This document shows, one piece after another, positions 1 to 8,291 of a stretch of 64,000 nucleotides of DNA. A program made the translations under genes and the position numbers. The notes beneath the pieces were generated by a model that saw only the letters and a list, made by a program, of their open reading frames with translations, was not told the DNA's origin and ran no database searches. The number at the start of each line of letters is the position of its first letter. The first letter of the stretch is position 1. Location of the stretch: assembly GCA_022560735.1 (NCBI GenBank), contig JADFSO010000002.1, positions 117,634 through 181,633 of the forward strand. Reading direction: 5' to 3'. Origin of the DNA: Pseudomonadota bacterium (GTDB lineage: Bacteria; Pseudomonadota; Gammaproteobacteria; Steroidobacterales; MnTg04).

Positions 1-1
1 G

Positions 2-967
2 CGGGTCCTGGAAGACGCCGGGAACTGGGGCGCGGTCAGGGTTTTGCCGAAGGCTTCGAAGGGTACGGATCTGATGGTTTTTGGCAAAATACTCTCGTCC
101 GATGGGGAAATACTCGAACTCAGGGTTACTGCCGTCGATGCGACCGGGCATCGGTGGCTGGACAAGAAGTACGAGGATCGGGCGAGCAAATACGCCTACA
201 AGGACTACATTCCGTCTCGCGGCGACCCCTTTCTCGATCTTTATAATTCGGTCGCCAACGATCTGCTGGCTGTCCGCCAGCGGATGACGGTCAGCCAACT
301 TGAAAATATTCGTCGGGTCGCCGAGCTCAGGTTCGCCGGCGATCTGTCGACCGAAGTTTTTGGCGATTATCTTGCAGTGCGCAAGGGAATATACGAGGTT
401 CGCAGGTTGCCATCGATGGATGACCCGATGGTTGCCAGGATGATGCGCATCCGCCAGCGCGAATATATGTACATCGATACCCTGGACGAGTATTACGCAG
501 ATTTGTATCGGCAGATGGATCGGCCGTACGCGGATTGGCGAAAATTCACCTTCGAGGAAGCGCAGGCCTTGCGCGAGCTGAGGGCCGCCGCCAGAAACAG
601 GAAGCTGATGGGCGCGCTGATGGTTGTCGGCGGCATTATGGTGGACAGTAAATCGGACACCCAGGCCGCCCGGATAGCGGGCGCCAGCGGCGTGATTGGC
701 GGAATAGCCGTTTTCAAAAGCGGCATGGACAGGGGCAAGGAATCGAAACTTCATTTTGAGGCGATGAAGGAGCTGGGCGAGTCCATGGAAGCACAGGTCG
801 CGCCGATGGTGGTCGAGGTCGAAGGTCAGACGGTCGAGCTGACCGGTACTGTGGATGCGCAATTCGATGAATGGAGAGTCATTCTCCGGGATATATATGC
901 TGCAGAAACCGGTATTATTGTGGGAGAACAGGATGCGGCCCTTGATCCGGGCGGTATCGGGCCCTAG
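2..967 (+). CDS. Hypothetical protein, 5'-truncated by window edge
   Basis: The reading frame is open to the window edge, so the true start lies upstream; the TTG at 44 is only an internal in-frame codon. About 320 residues are visible. I do not recognise the family. The N-terminal part reads like a small alpha/beta sensor or lipoprotein-type domain, with alternating strands such as LMVFGKILSSDGEILELRV. A charged helical middle follows. A glycine-rich hydrophobic stretch at about residues 205-240 (GALMVVGGIMVD, then GASGVIGGIAVF) resembles a glycine-zipper membrane hairpin. It ends 15 bases before the kinase gene on the same strand, so it is probably the first or an early member of the same operon. 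An envelope-associated role is inference from context. Confidence 0.7.
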   Translation, partial: RVLEDAGNWGAVRVLPKASKGTDLMVFGKILSSDGEILELRVTAVDATGHRWLDKKYEDRASKYAYKDYIPSRGDPFLDLYNSVANDLLAVRQRMTVSQLENIRRVAELRFAGDLSTEVFGDYLAVRKGIYEVRRLPSMDDPMVARMMRIRQREYMYIDTLDEYYADLYRQMDRPYADWRKFTFEEAQALRELRAAARNRKLMGALMVVGGIMVDSKSDTQAARIAGASGVIGGIAVFKSGMDRGKESKLHFEAMKELGESMEAQVAPMVVEVEGQTVELTGTVDAQFDEWRVILRDIYAAETGIIVGEQDAALDPGGIGP

Positions 968-982
968 GCAGACTTCCATACG

Positions 983-3358
983 ATGCGGGAATATCACAAG
1001 GGACAGCATTTATCTGGCCGTTTCACCCTTATCTCTCGCTTGGGGCAGGGGGGAATGGGCGAAGTCTGGCTGGCCAGGGACAACCACCTTTCGCGTGAGG
1101 TGGCGCTGAAAATCCTTAACCCCGCACTGGCCGCAAATCCGGCCATGGTCGAACTCCTGCAGAGCGAATGCAACCTGACCCGGCAAATGGTGCATCCCAA
1201 CATCGTTCGGGTCCATGAATTCCACAGCGATGGCGACAGCCACTTCATCTCCATGGAATATGTCGAGGGCGACAGCCTGGAAGCGCTGGCGGGCCGCCGT
1301 TACGATGTCTGGCTGCCGGTGCTGCTACCGGTGCTCGATGCGCTCGAATACGCGCACCAGGCCGGCATGGTGCACCGGGATATCAAGCTCAGCAACATTT
1401 TGTATTCTGCAGGCGCCGAGGTCAAGCTGAGCGACTTTGGCATCGGCGGGATTATCGGCAAGCAAAGCGATGCATTTCCTGGCGGATCACGATATTCGGC
1501 CAGCCCCCAGCAGCTCGATGGCCAGCCAGGTTCGATCGGCGACGATATTTATGCGGTTGGCGCGATGCTCTACGCCTTGATATCCGGGAAGCCGCCTTTT
1601 TACGGTGAGCCGGACCAGGAAAAGATTGCCGGACAGGTGCCGCCGCCGCCAAAGACGAATCACCCGCTGCCGGACGGCCTGGTGGAGTTGGTGATGCGCA
1701 TCCTGGCCAAGGATCCACTGGATAGGCCCGCTTCGATCGGTGAGGTGCGGGAACTGCTTGCAGACATCATTGGAGTTAGTTCGACAGCCACCCGGCCACC
1801 CGGTGAGCCGCCCGGTACCGGCATCGGTACCGACAAGATCGTCGCAATCCGACGTCAGCACCATGTACCCGGACGGGACCAGCCGGGGGCAGTTCAGGAC
1901 GATCCGCCGAGGAGGTCCTGGCTGCCCGGTCTGGCGATGGCCTTGCTGTTGCTGATCGCTGCGGTGGTGTTCCTCTACCTGCCCGGCCAGGTCGAAAAGC
2001 GTGAGCCGCCCATCGGCGTTGAAATTCAATGGCCAGGCGATGAAATCGCCGATGAGCAGCCTGTGGCGGCAGTTGTTGACACTCCACCAGCCGCGGTTAC
2101 ACAGCTAGCACCTTACGAACAGGCGCAGGCGACACTCGACCGCGAGGAAGCGGAACGTATTGTGGCACAGCTGTTGCGCCGGCAGATCGCGCTGGAAGAC
2201 CGTGCGGTCCAATTGTGGGCCGCCGATGAATTCAATGCCGCCGTAGAGCGGGTTCGTAGTGCCGACACCATGTTCCACAACAGTGATTACGCCAATGCGC
2301 TCGACGCCTACCGAACCGCGCTGGAAGAAATCGAGCGGCTGACAGCGCAGGTTGACCAGGTATTGAACGCTGCGCTGAAAGCCGGTGCACAGGCTTTACT
2401 GGATGGCGATCCCGCGATGGCGCGACAGAATTATGAGCTGGCCGCGGCGATCGATCCCGGCAACCGGGAGGCTCGCCAGGGTCTGAGCAGATCGGCCACC
2501 ATCGAACAGGTTCTGGCGCTGATGGCGGTAGCCGAAACGAAGGCCGCGGCCGGTGACCTGTCCGGCGCGAAAAAAACCTACCAGGAATTGCTGGCCATCG
2601 ATTCCCAATGGCAACCGGCGAGGACGGCGCTGGGGCAATTGAACCGGGAATTGGCCCGGCGAAGCTATAACAGCCTGATGTCCGCCGGCTTCGCCAACCT
2701 GGCCGACAACAGGCTGAATAAAGCCCGGGACGCATTTCAATCGGCTTTGCGGATGAAACCGGGTTCGAAAGACACCCAGGACGGACTTTTCCAGGTCGAG
2801 GAGGCGATAAAGCTGGCCGAAATTTCACATTTGCGGACGCAAGCGAAACAGTACGCGGCCGTCGAGCAATGGCCGCTGGCGCTCAACGATTATCAATCCG
2901 CCTTGAAGCTCGATCCGAACCTGGTTTTTGCCCGCGATGGTGAAGCTCACGCGCAGAAAATGATTCGCATCGATCGGGAATTCGCGAGTTACATGGTGCA
3001 ACCCGAGCGGCTCGGAGAGGACAACGTTTACCAGGCGGCCCTGGGATTCCTCGAGCAGACGCGCTTGCTGGCCAACCCGGGGCCCCGTTTGCAGGCGCAG
3101 TTGCTCCAGCTCCAGGTCCAGCTGCAGGTTGCACGAATCCCGGTCAGGGTAGACCTGGTGTCGGATCGATTGACCGAAGTCTTTATATACCGGATCGGCA
3201 AAATCGGCACATTTGCCGATCACTCGGTGCGACTGGTACCGGGCAAGTACACCTTGATCGGTACTCGCGACGGTTATCGTGATGTCCGGCGCCAATTGCT
3301 GGTCCTGCCCGGGATATCGCCGGAGCCGATCGTGATCCGTTGTGAGGAAAAGATTTGA
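983..3358 (+). CDS. Membrane Ser/Thr protein kinase with TPR-like repeats
   Basis: Hanks-type (PknB-like) kinase of 791 residues. The cytoplasmic kinase domain (about 12-265) has an intact glycine loop LGQGGMGEV, the VALKIL lysine, catalytic HRDIKLSN and DFG, so it should be active. A proline-rich linker leads to one membrane helix at about 312-332 (GLAMALLLLIAAVVFLYLPG). The rest is probably periplasmic: helical TPR-like repeats (about 400-690, for example DGDPAMARQNYELAAAIDPGN) and a C-terminal beta domain resembling PEGA (VRLVPGKYTLIGTRDGYRDV). The stop overlaps the next start by four bases, indicating translational coupling. The kinase probably phosphorylates FHA-domain partners encoded downstream; that is inference from context. 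Kinase assignment is firm, substrates unknown. Confidence 0.93.
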   Translation: MREYHKGQHLSGRFTLISRLGQGGMGEVWLARDNHLSREVALKILNPALAANPAMVELLQSECNLTRQMVHPNIVRVHEFHSDGDSHFISMEYVEGDSLEALAGRRYDVWLPVLLPVLDALEYAHQAGMVHRDIKLSNILYSAGAEVKLSDFGIGGIIGKQSDAFPGGSRYSASPQQLDGQPGSIGDDIYAVGAMLYALISGKPPFYGEPDQEKIAGQVPPPPKTNHPLPDGLVELVMRILAKDPLDRPASIGEVRELLADIIGVSSTATRPPGEPPGTGIGTDKIVAIRRQHHVPGRDQPGAVQDDPPRRSWLPGLAMALLLLIAAVVFLYLPGQVEKREPPIGVEIQWPGDEIADEQPVAAVVDTPPAAVTQLAPYEQAQATLDREEAERIVAQLLRRQIALEDRAVQLWAADEFNAAVERVRSADTMFHNSDYANALDAYRTALEEIERLTAQVDQVLNAALKAGAQALLDGDPAMARQNYELAAAIDPGNREARQGLSRSATIEQVLALMAVAETKAAAGDLSGAKKTYQELLAIDSQWQPARTALGQLNRELARRSYNSLMSAGFANLADNRLNKARDAFQSALRMKPGSKDTQDGLFQVEEAIKLAEISHLRTQAKQYAAVEQWPLALNDYQSALKLDPNLVFARDGEAHAQKMIRIDREFASYMVQPERLGEDNVYQAALGFLEQTRLLANPGPRLQAQLLQLQVQLQVARIPVRVDLVSDRLTEVFIYRIGKIGTFADHSVRLVPGKYTLIGTRDGYRDVRRQLLVLPGISPEPIVIRCEEKI

Positions 3359-5820
3359 CTGCCGAAGGCGATAACGAAGGCGGTTTTTCCGAATTGTTTC
3401 TGGTGGTCGATGAATCTGGCCGGCTCGCCATGGCCAGTGCCGCACCGGCGGACAAGCAGGCCTTGCTGGCCAGGTTTTGCGCAACGGCCGGGCAGGTCCG
3501 GGTTTACCTGGGATCTGCGGCAGTTCCGCTGTTGTGCAATGGCGCCAGGCTGACCGAGGCGGTTGTTCTGAAGCACGGTGACCGGCTCCGCGCAGGCGAC
3601 CTGGTTTTGAATTTCGCGGCCGATGGTCGTGGCGGGATTTTGTATCAGCAGGCGGCGGACGAAAACACAACTTTGCCGCCCGGCGGCGGCGAAGCGCAGG
3701 AACAAAAGGCCTGGTTGCTGGTGGGGAGTCCGGGAGACGACGGCATCGGCGAGGAGATCCCGCGGCCGGCAACGGAGCCTGACGGCCGGAAAATCTCGCC
3801 TGGACAGTACGTCAAGAGTACGGCTACAAGCGAAATCAAGAAACGATTGCCGTTGTTGCCGCTGGCAATCGCAGGTATTTTCATTTTGCTGGGCCTGGTC
3901 GCCGCGTTCATGTTCTCGGCAACCGCGGTCCGCATCGTCATCGATCCGGCGCCTGACAGCATCGAGGTGGATGGCGCATGGGTCAGTCTTGAACTCGGGG
4001 GCCATTACCTGCTGCTGCCTGGAAAAGCCAGGATCAGCATACAGAAATCGGAGTATTACCCGTTGCAAGAGACCTTCGAGGTCGAGTGGACGGCCAACCA
4101 GGAAGTGTCTTTCCAGCTGACTCGATTACCCGACCTGTTTGAGATTCTGAGCGAACCTGCCGCCCCCGCAACAGTGCAAATCGATGGGAAACCGATGGGT
4201 CAGACGCCCTTGACAGAGTTGGCCCTGCACGCGGGTGAACATGAACTGCTGGTCACGGCGGAGCGTTTTCTGGATCACCACGAGGTGGTCCAGGTGGAAG
4301 GCGGTGGCCGGCGCAAGGTGATCACCGTCAATCTGCAACCGGCCTGGGCGAATGTGGAACTCATTACCACGCCCGCCGGCGCCCGGGTTTTTGTCGACGA
4401 GCAGGAAATGGGCGAAACGCCACTGTCGGTGGAGATGTTGCAGGGCTCGAGACAACTGAAGATTAGCAAGACCGGTTTCAAGACCTGGCAGGAAAACATC
4501 AAGATAGTCGCCGGGGAACATCGGCGCTTGCCGCTGACCCTGGTCAGGGCCGATGGCAAAGTGGTCATTCGCAGCGATCCGCCGGGCGCGAGCGTCACCA
4601 TCGATTCCCGGTATCGCGGACGTACGCCGCTGAATATTGCGCTGGCCCCGGACCGGGAGTATCAGTTGAACTTTAGCCTGTCCGGTTACGAGAAAGCGGC
4701 CCGCAGCATATTGGTACGCTCCGATCAGGATGGCAGCGTGCTGGTCAATCTGCGTGCACTGCTTGGCATGGTCGATATTCGCAGCGAGCCTGCCGGCGCA
4801 ACGATAAAAATAGACGGGGTCGATCACGGCCAAACCAACCGGAAGCTGCAGTTGTCCGCGGTGCCGCACCTGGTCGAGTTTTCCAAACCAGGCTATGCAC
4901 CGTTTCACGCCCGGGTGACGCCGAGACCAGGTTTCGAACAACAACTGGTGGCCCGCCTGAAGACGCTCGAGCAGGCTCGCTGGGAGGCGATACCGACGAC
5001 CATAAAAACCGCTCTGGGTCAGCCGCTGAAGCTGATCCGCGGCGGGCGGGTAAATATGGGTGCGCCACGCCGCCAGAAAGGCCGACGCGCCAACGAAATA
5101 GAGCACCCGGTGAAACTGGTGCGCGCATTTTACCTCGGCACGCACGAGGTCACCAATAAGGATTATCGTCGCTTCAAGGCCGAGCATGAATCGGGCGCGG
5201 TCAAGACCACCAGTCTGAACCAGGGCACCCATCCGGTTGTCCAGATAAGCTGGCAGGATGCGGTAAAATTTTGTAACTGGCTGAGCAAAAAAGACGGATT
5301 GCCAGCGGCATATATCGAAGAGGGCAAAAAAATGGTGGCGGTCAGCCCGCTGAACACCGGTTACCGTTTGCCGAGCGAAGCCGAGTGGGCGTTCGTGCAG
5401 CGAATGGCGGATGGCGGCGCGCGGAAAATGTATCCGTGGGGAGATGCGCTGCCACCCGAGGATGGCTCGGGAAACTTTGCCGATGTCTCGGCGAGACCTG
5501 TTTTAACCGCGGTCATCGACAAGTACGACGACAAGTACCTGGCGACCTCGCCGGTGGGGCATTTCGCTGCCAACGTAGCGGGCTTTTATGACCTGGCGGG
5601 CAATGTCGCCGAATGGACGCACGACTACTATTCTGCGGACCCATTGATGGTCGGGCAGCTTACGATCGATCCGTTCGGACCGGTCAGCGGGGAGTATCAT
5701 GTGGTCAGGGGATCGAGCTGGAAATCGGCCGAGACCAGCGAGTTGCGGGTCAGCTATCGGGATTATGGCAGCGATCCCCGTCACGATGTCGGGTTTAGAC
5801 TGGCACGGTATCTTGAATAA
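3355..5820 (+). CDS. FHA-like / PEGA-repeat / FGE-sulfatase-like membrane protein
   Basis: An 821-residue protein starting at TTG inside the kinase stop codon. Residues 1-90 look like a degenerate FHA domain (ending VVLKHGDRLRAGDLVLNF). One membrane helix lies at about 163-188 (LAIAGIFILLGLVAAFMFSA). Outside it follow about five PEGA repeats (190-550; recurring xPxGAxVxIDxxxxGxTPL), usually surface or wall-associated beta modules. The C-terminus (about 555-820) is a formylglycine-generating-enzyme/SUMF1-type fold (FYLGTHEVTNKDYRRF, YRLPSEAEWAF, DLAGNVAEWTHDYY, VGFRLARY). The segment that carries the catalytic cysteine pair in true FGE reads VVRGSSWKSAETSELRVSYR here, with no cysteine, so sulfatase maturation is unlikely. 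A ligand-binding or scaffolding role is inferred. Confidence 0.85.
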   Translation: MTAEGDNEGGFSELFLVVDESGRLAMASAAPADKQALLARFCATAGQVRVYLGSAAVPLLCNGARLTEAVVLKHGDRLRAGDLVLNFAADGRGGILYQQAADENTTLPPGGGEAQEQKAWLLVGSPGDDGIGEEIPRPATEPDGRKISPGQYVKSTATSEIKKRLPLLPLAIAGIFILLGLVAAFMFSATAVRIVIDPAPDSIEVDGAWVSLELGGHYLLLPGKARISIQKSEYYPLQETFEVEWTANQEVSFQLTRLPDLFEILSEPAAPATVQIDGKPMGQTPLTELALHAGEHELLVTAERFLDHHEVVQVEGGGRRKVITVNLQPAWANVELITTPAGARVFVDEQEMGETPLSVEMLQGSRQLKISKTGFKTWQENIKIVAGEHRRLPLTLVRADGKVVIRSDPPGASVTIDSRYRGRTPLNIALAPDREYQLNFSLSGYEKAARSILVRSDQDGSVLVNLRALLGMVDIRSEPAGATIKIDGVDHGQTNRKLQLSAVPHLVEFSKPGYAPFHARVTPRPGFEQQLVARLKTLEQARWEAIPTTIKTALGQPLKLIRGGRVNMGAPRRQKGRRANEIEHPVKLVRAFYLGTHEVTNKDYRRFKAEHESGAVKTTSLNQGTHPVVQISWQDAVKFCNWLSKKDGLPAAYIEEGKKMVAVSPLNTGYRLPSEAEWAFVQRMADGGARKMYPWGDALPPEDGSGNFADVSARPVLTAVIDKYDDKYLATSPVGHFAANVAGFYDLAGNVAEWTHDYYSADPLMVGQLTIDPFGPVSGEYHVVRGSSWKSAETSELRVSYRDYGSDPRHDVGFRLARYLE

Positions 5821-5832
5821 GCGGAGTTTTGG

Positions 5833-6114
5833 ATGATGGATAAAAAAGTTCGGGGATTAATTTGCGCGGCGCTGGTGCCGGCATATTTTCTTTTTTCACC
5901 GCCGCTCGCGGCACAGGATGAAAATGCCGCACCACCGCCTGAACAGCAGAGACAGGAAGAACCGGCCCTTGCCGATCCTGCCGGCGCATCGTCGGCTGCC
6001 GAGGATTCAGAAATCAGGCAGGACCCGCCGCGGACGATCGATGATCTGGACAGTTTTGTGCCCAGTGTAGAGATTTCCAGCGACCTGTCCATTTCCTATC
6101 CGGTAGATATCTGA
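5833..6114 (+). CDS. Small exported protein of unknown function
   Basis: A 93-residue protein with a clear signal peptide (hydrophobic core LICAALVPAYFLFSPPLAA, likely cleavage after AxA near residue 27). The mature part is short, Pro/Glu/Ala-rich and apparently disordered, ending in a hydrophobic tail (SVEISSDLSISYPVDI). CGGAG lies 6 bases before the ATG. It sits 12 bases after the PEGA/FGE gene and 17 before the channel gene, so it is cotranscribed. No cysteine lipobox is visible. I do not recognise a family; a periplasmic peptide partner of the membrane complex is the simplest guess. Confidence 0.6.
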   Translation: MMDKKVRGLICAALVPAYFLFSPPLAAQDENAAPPPEQQRQEEPALADPAGASSAAEDSEIRQDPPRTIDDLDSFVPSVEISSDLSISYPVDI

Positions 6115-6131
6115 ACAGACCAGAGGTAGAC

Positions 6132-6929
6132 ATGACACGACGATTGCCAGTTGAATTTCTTTACCAGATTTTTTCCCTGATCGTCGCGGTGATCATCGTG
6201 CATGCGACCTATGTATCGATGATCAGGCCGCAGGCAGACGCCATATTGCTCGAGCGGGGAATTCTGATGGAACAGGACGCGCACTATGTTCCACCCCGGT
6301 CCCTGTACGTCATCATCAGGGATTTCGAGCAGGAAACCTGTTTCATCCTGATGCTTTGGGCGTTCGCCTTGATGGGCTACAAGGCCGTCGCAACCAGCAA
6401 GGAGCGCAGCTTCGTGTATGAGAAACTGGTCGATGTGGGCGAGGGCATGAGCATCCTGCCGGAGGATACCCGCGAATACGCCAGGTCGCTGCAGGCCATG
6501 GACCCCCAACAACAGCGCCGGCTTTTGCCGCGCGCGTTGCTGGCCGCCCTGCACCGGTTTCGCTCAACGAAAAGCATTCAGGATGTATCCAACGTGGTCA
6601 AGAACATCTGCGACACGGAGTATGAGCGCATGGACACCGAGTTATCGATGGTGCGATATCTCGCCTGGGCGATCCCATCGGTCGGGTTTATCGGCACCGT
6701 GCGCGGCATCGGGCAGGCGCTGGGCCGGGCCAATGAAGCCGTGGGGGGGGATATCAGCGGCGTGACCCAGTCACTGGGCGTCGCCTTTAATTCGACCTTT
6801 GTCGCGCTGGTTATCAGCATCGTCCTGATGTTTCTGTTGCATCAGTTGCAGGAAGCGCAAGAGCGGCTGGTTCTCGATTCACAGGCCTATATCGATGAAC
6901 AACTGATACGGTACCTGCAGGTTCGATAA
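6132..6929 (+). CDS. MotA/TolQ/ExbB-type proton channel protein
   Basis: A 265-residue inner-membrane protein with four predicted helices: about 8-30 (FLYQIFSLIVAVIIVHATYV), 75-92 (CFILMLWAFALMGYKAV), 172-196 (MVRYLAWAIPSVGFIGTVRG) and 218-240 (FNSTFVALVISIVLMFLL). The helix 3 signature AIPSVGFIGTVRGIGQALG and helix 4 LGVAFNSTFVALV match the conserved core of MotA/TolQ/ExbB, which forms oligomeric proton channels with MotB/TolR/ExbD. No classical tolR/exbD/motB gene is present here. The two downstream vWA proteins carry a similar Asp-containing membrane helix and may take that role. The family call is strong, the partner assignment is inferred. Confidence 0.88.
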   Translation: MTRRLPVEFLYQIFSLIVAVIIVHATYVSMIRPQADAILLERGILMEQDAHYVPPRSLYVIIRDFEQETCFILMLWAFALMGYKAVATSKERSFVYEKLVDVGEGMSILPEDTREYARSLQAMDPQQQRRLLPRALLAALHRFRSTKSIQDVSNVVKNICDTEYERMDTELSMVRYLAWAIPSVGFIGTVRGIGQALGRANEAVGGDISGVTQSLGVAFNSTFVALVISIVLMFLLHQLQEAQERLVLDSQAYIDEQLIRYLQVR

Positions 6930-6943
6930 CCCCGGAGATATCC

Positions 6944-8290
6944 TTGTCTGATCTTGTACTGGAAATAAACGATATCGGTCTGACCGTCAGCGACGGCGAA
7001 AAAATGTTGTTGTCCAGCCCGGCTTGTGCGCTGCTCGATGGCAATCATGTCGTGGTCGGTCAGGAAGCGTTCGAGAAATCCAGGCTCCGGCCGTTGTGGA
7101 CCAACAACCGTTTCTGGAGCCGTCTCGACCAGGAGAAACTGGCAAACCCATCCGGTCGTTTTCAGACCAACGCGGACCTGGCGCACGCACACCTCGAACA
7201 TATCTGGCATAAGCTGAACAGGGTTGCGGATAGCGGCCTGATCATCGTGGTCCCGGGTACCTGGGACCAGGCGCAGATGGGCTTGTTGCTGGGGATTGCC
7301 GCGGATATGAATATCCCGGTCAGCGGGATGGTCGATTCCGCGGTTGCGGCGGCCGCGTCCCTGGAACCGGACGTTCCGCGGCTGCACCTCGACCTGCAGC
7401 AGGGAAAATTCGTACTGACTGAATTGCAGGGCGGTACGCAACTTTCACGTGCGGGTGTTTTCGTCATCTGCGAAACCGGGCTGTCTTCGCTCAGGGATGC
7501 CTGGGCCAATATCATCGCCGATGTTTTTGTCAGCCAGACCCGCTTCGATCCCATGCACATAGCCAGGACCGAGCAACAACTATTCAACAAGCTGGATGGT
7601 TGGCTGGCCGATATCGAAGCCCAGGGGAGCGCCGCGCTGGAAATGGACGCGGGTGATAAAACCTATACTGTGCAACTCGCCGGCGATCAACTGTTGTCGG
7701 CGAGTTCGTCCCTTTATCCGCAAATCGTCCAGCAGATCAGGCCCCGTGCCAAGGGCATGCTTGCGCTCAGCCATCGTCTGGCTGATTTCCCCGGTCTGAA
7801 GGACAGTCTCGCGCTGATCGCTGGTCTTGAGCTCAGATGGCTGGATGAAAATGCGGCGGCCCGAGGGGCGCTCGCCAAATCCGCCGTGTTTGCGGCGCAG
7901 CCGGATACGCCGGAGGTCACTTTTCTGACCAGCCTGCCGTTATCTGCGAACTCTTCGAGCGAGAACGGTGCCGTCGCGCATGATTTGCTACCGACCCACC
8001 TGGTGTATCGTGCGCGGGCCTATCCGCTGGACCAGGGATCGCTGGTGCTCGGTGCAGAGCCGAAATCGAGTGACAGGACGATCACGCTGGTCGGCATTCT
8101 GGATGGCGTATCCCGCCAGCATTGCACGATTAAACAGGTGAACGGGCGAACCACGGTCGAAGATCATTCCAGTTACGGGACCTTTGTCAATGACCGGGCG
8201 GTCAATGGTTCCGCGGACCTGGTCCTGGGCGATGTCATTCGCATGGGCTCGCCGGGCGAAACCGCACAACTGATCGGCGTGAACAAGTAA
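6944..8290 (+). CDS. Hsp70/actin-like ATPase-fold protein with C-terminal FHA domain
   Basis: A 448-residue soluble protein starting at TTG, with GGAGA about 6 bases upstream. The N-terminal 330 residues follow an Hsp70/actin plan: a phosphate-1-like strand LEINDIGLTV, a middle VVPGTWDQAQMGLLLGIAAD resembling the Hsp70 'VPAYF..Q..A...AG' region, a VDSAVAAAA segment like 'NEPTAAA', and LHLDLQQGKFVLTE where phosphate-2 'DLGGGT' would be. The key Gly and Thr residues are mostly lost, so ATP hydrolysis is doubtful. The C-terminus (about 360-448) is an FHA domain with SRQHC and SSYGTFVND, which normally binds phosphothreonine. It probably reads kinase output from residue 983 onward in the operon and couples it to the channel or vWA complex (inference). 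Confidence 0.75.
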   Translation: MSDLVLEINDIGLTVSDGEKMLLSSPACALLDGNHVVVGQEAFEKSRLRPLWTNNRFWSRLDQEKLANPSGRFQTNADLAHAHLEHIWHKLNRVADSGLIIVVPGTWDQAQMGLLLGIAADMNIPVSGMVDSAVAAAASLEPDVPRLHLDLQQGKFVLTELQGGTQLSRAGVFVICETGLSSLRDAWANIIADVFVSQTRFDPMHIARTEQQLFNKLDGWLADIEAQGSAALEMDAGDKTYTVQLAGDQLLSASSSLYPQIVQQIRPRAKGMLALSHRLADFPGLKDSLALIAGLELRWLDENAAARGALAKSAVFAAQPDTPEVTFLTSLPLSANSSSENGAVAHDLLPTHLVYRARAYPLDQGSLVLGAEPKSSDRTITLVGILDGVSRQHCTIKQVNGRTTVEDHSSYGTFVNDRAVNGSADLVLGDVIRMGSPGETAQLIGVNK

Positions 8291-8291
8291 A

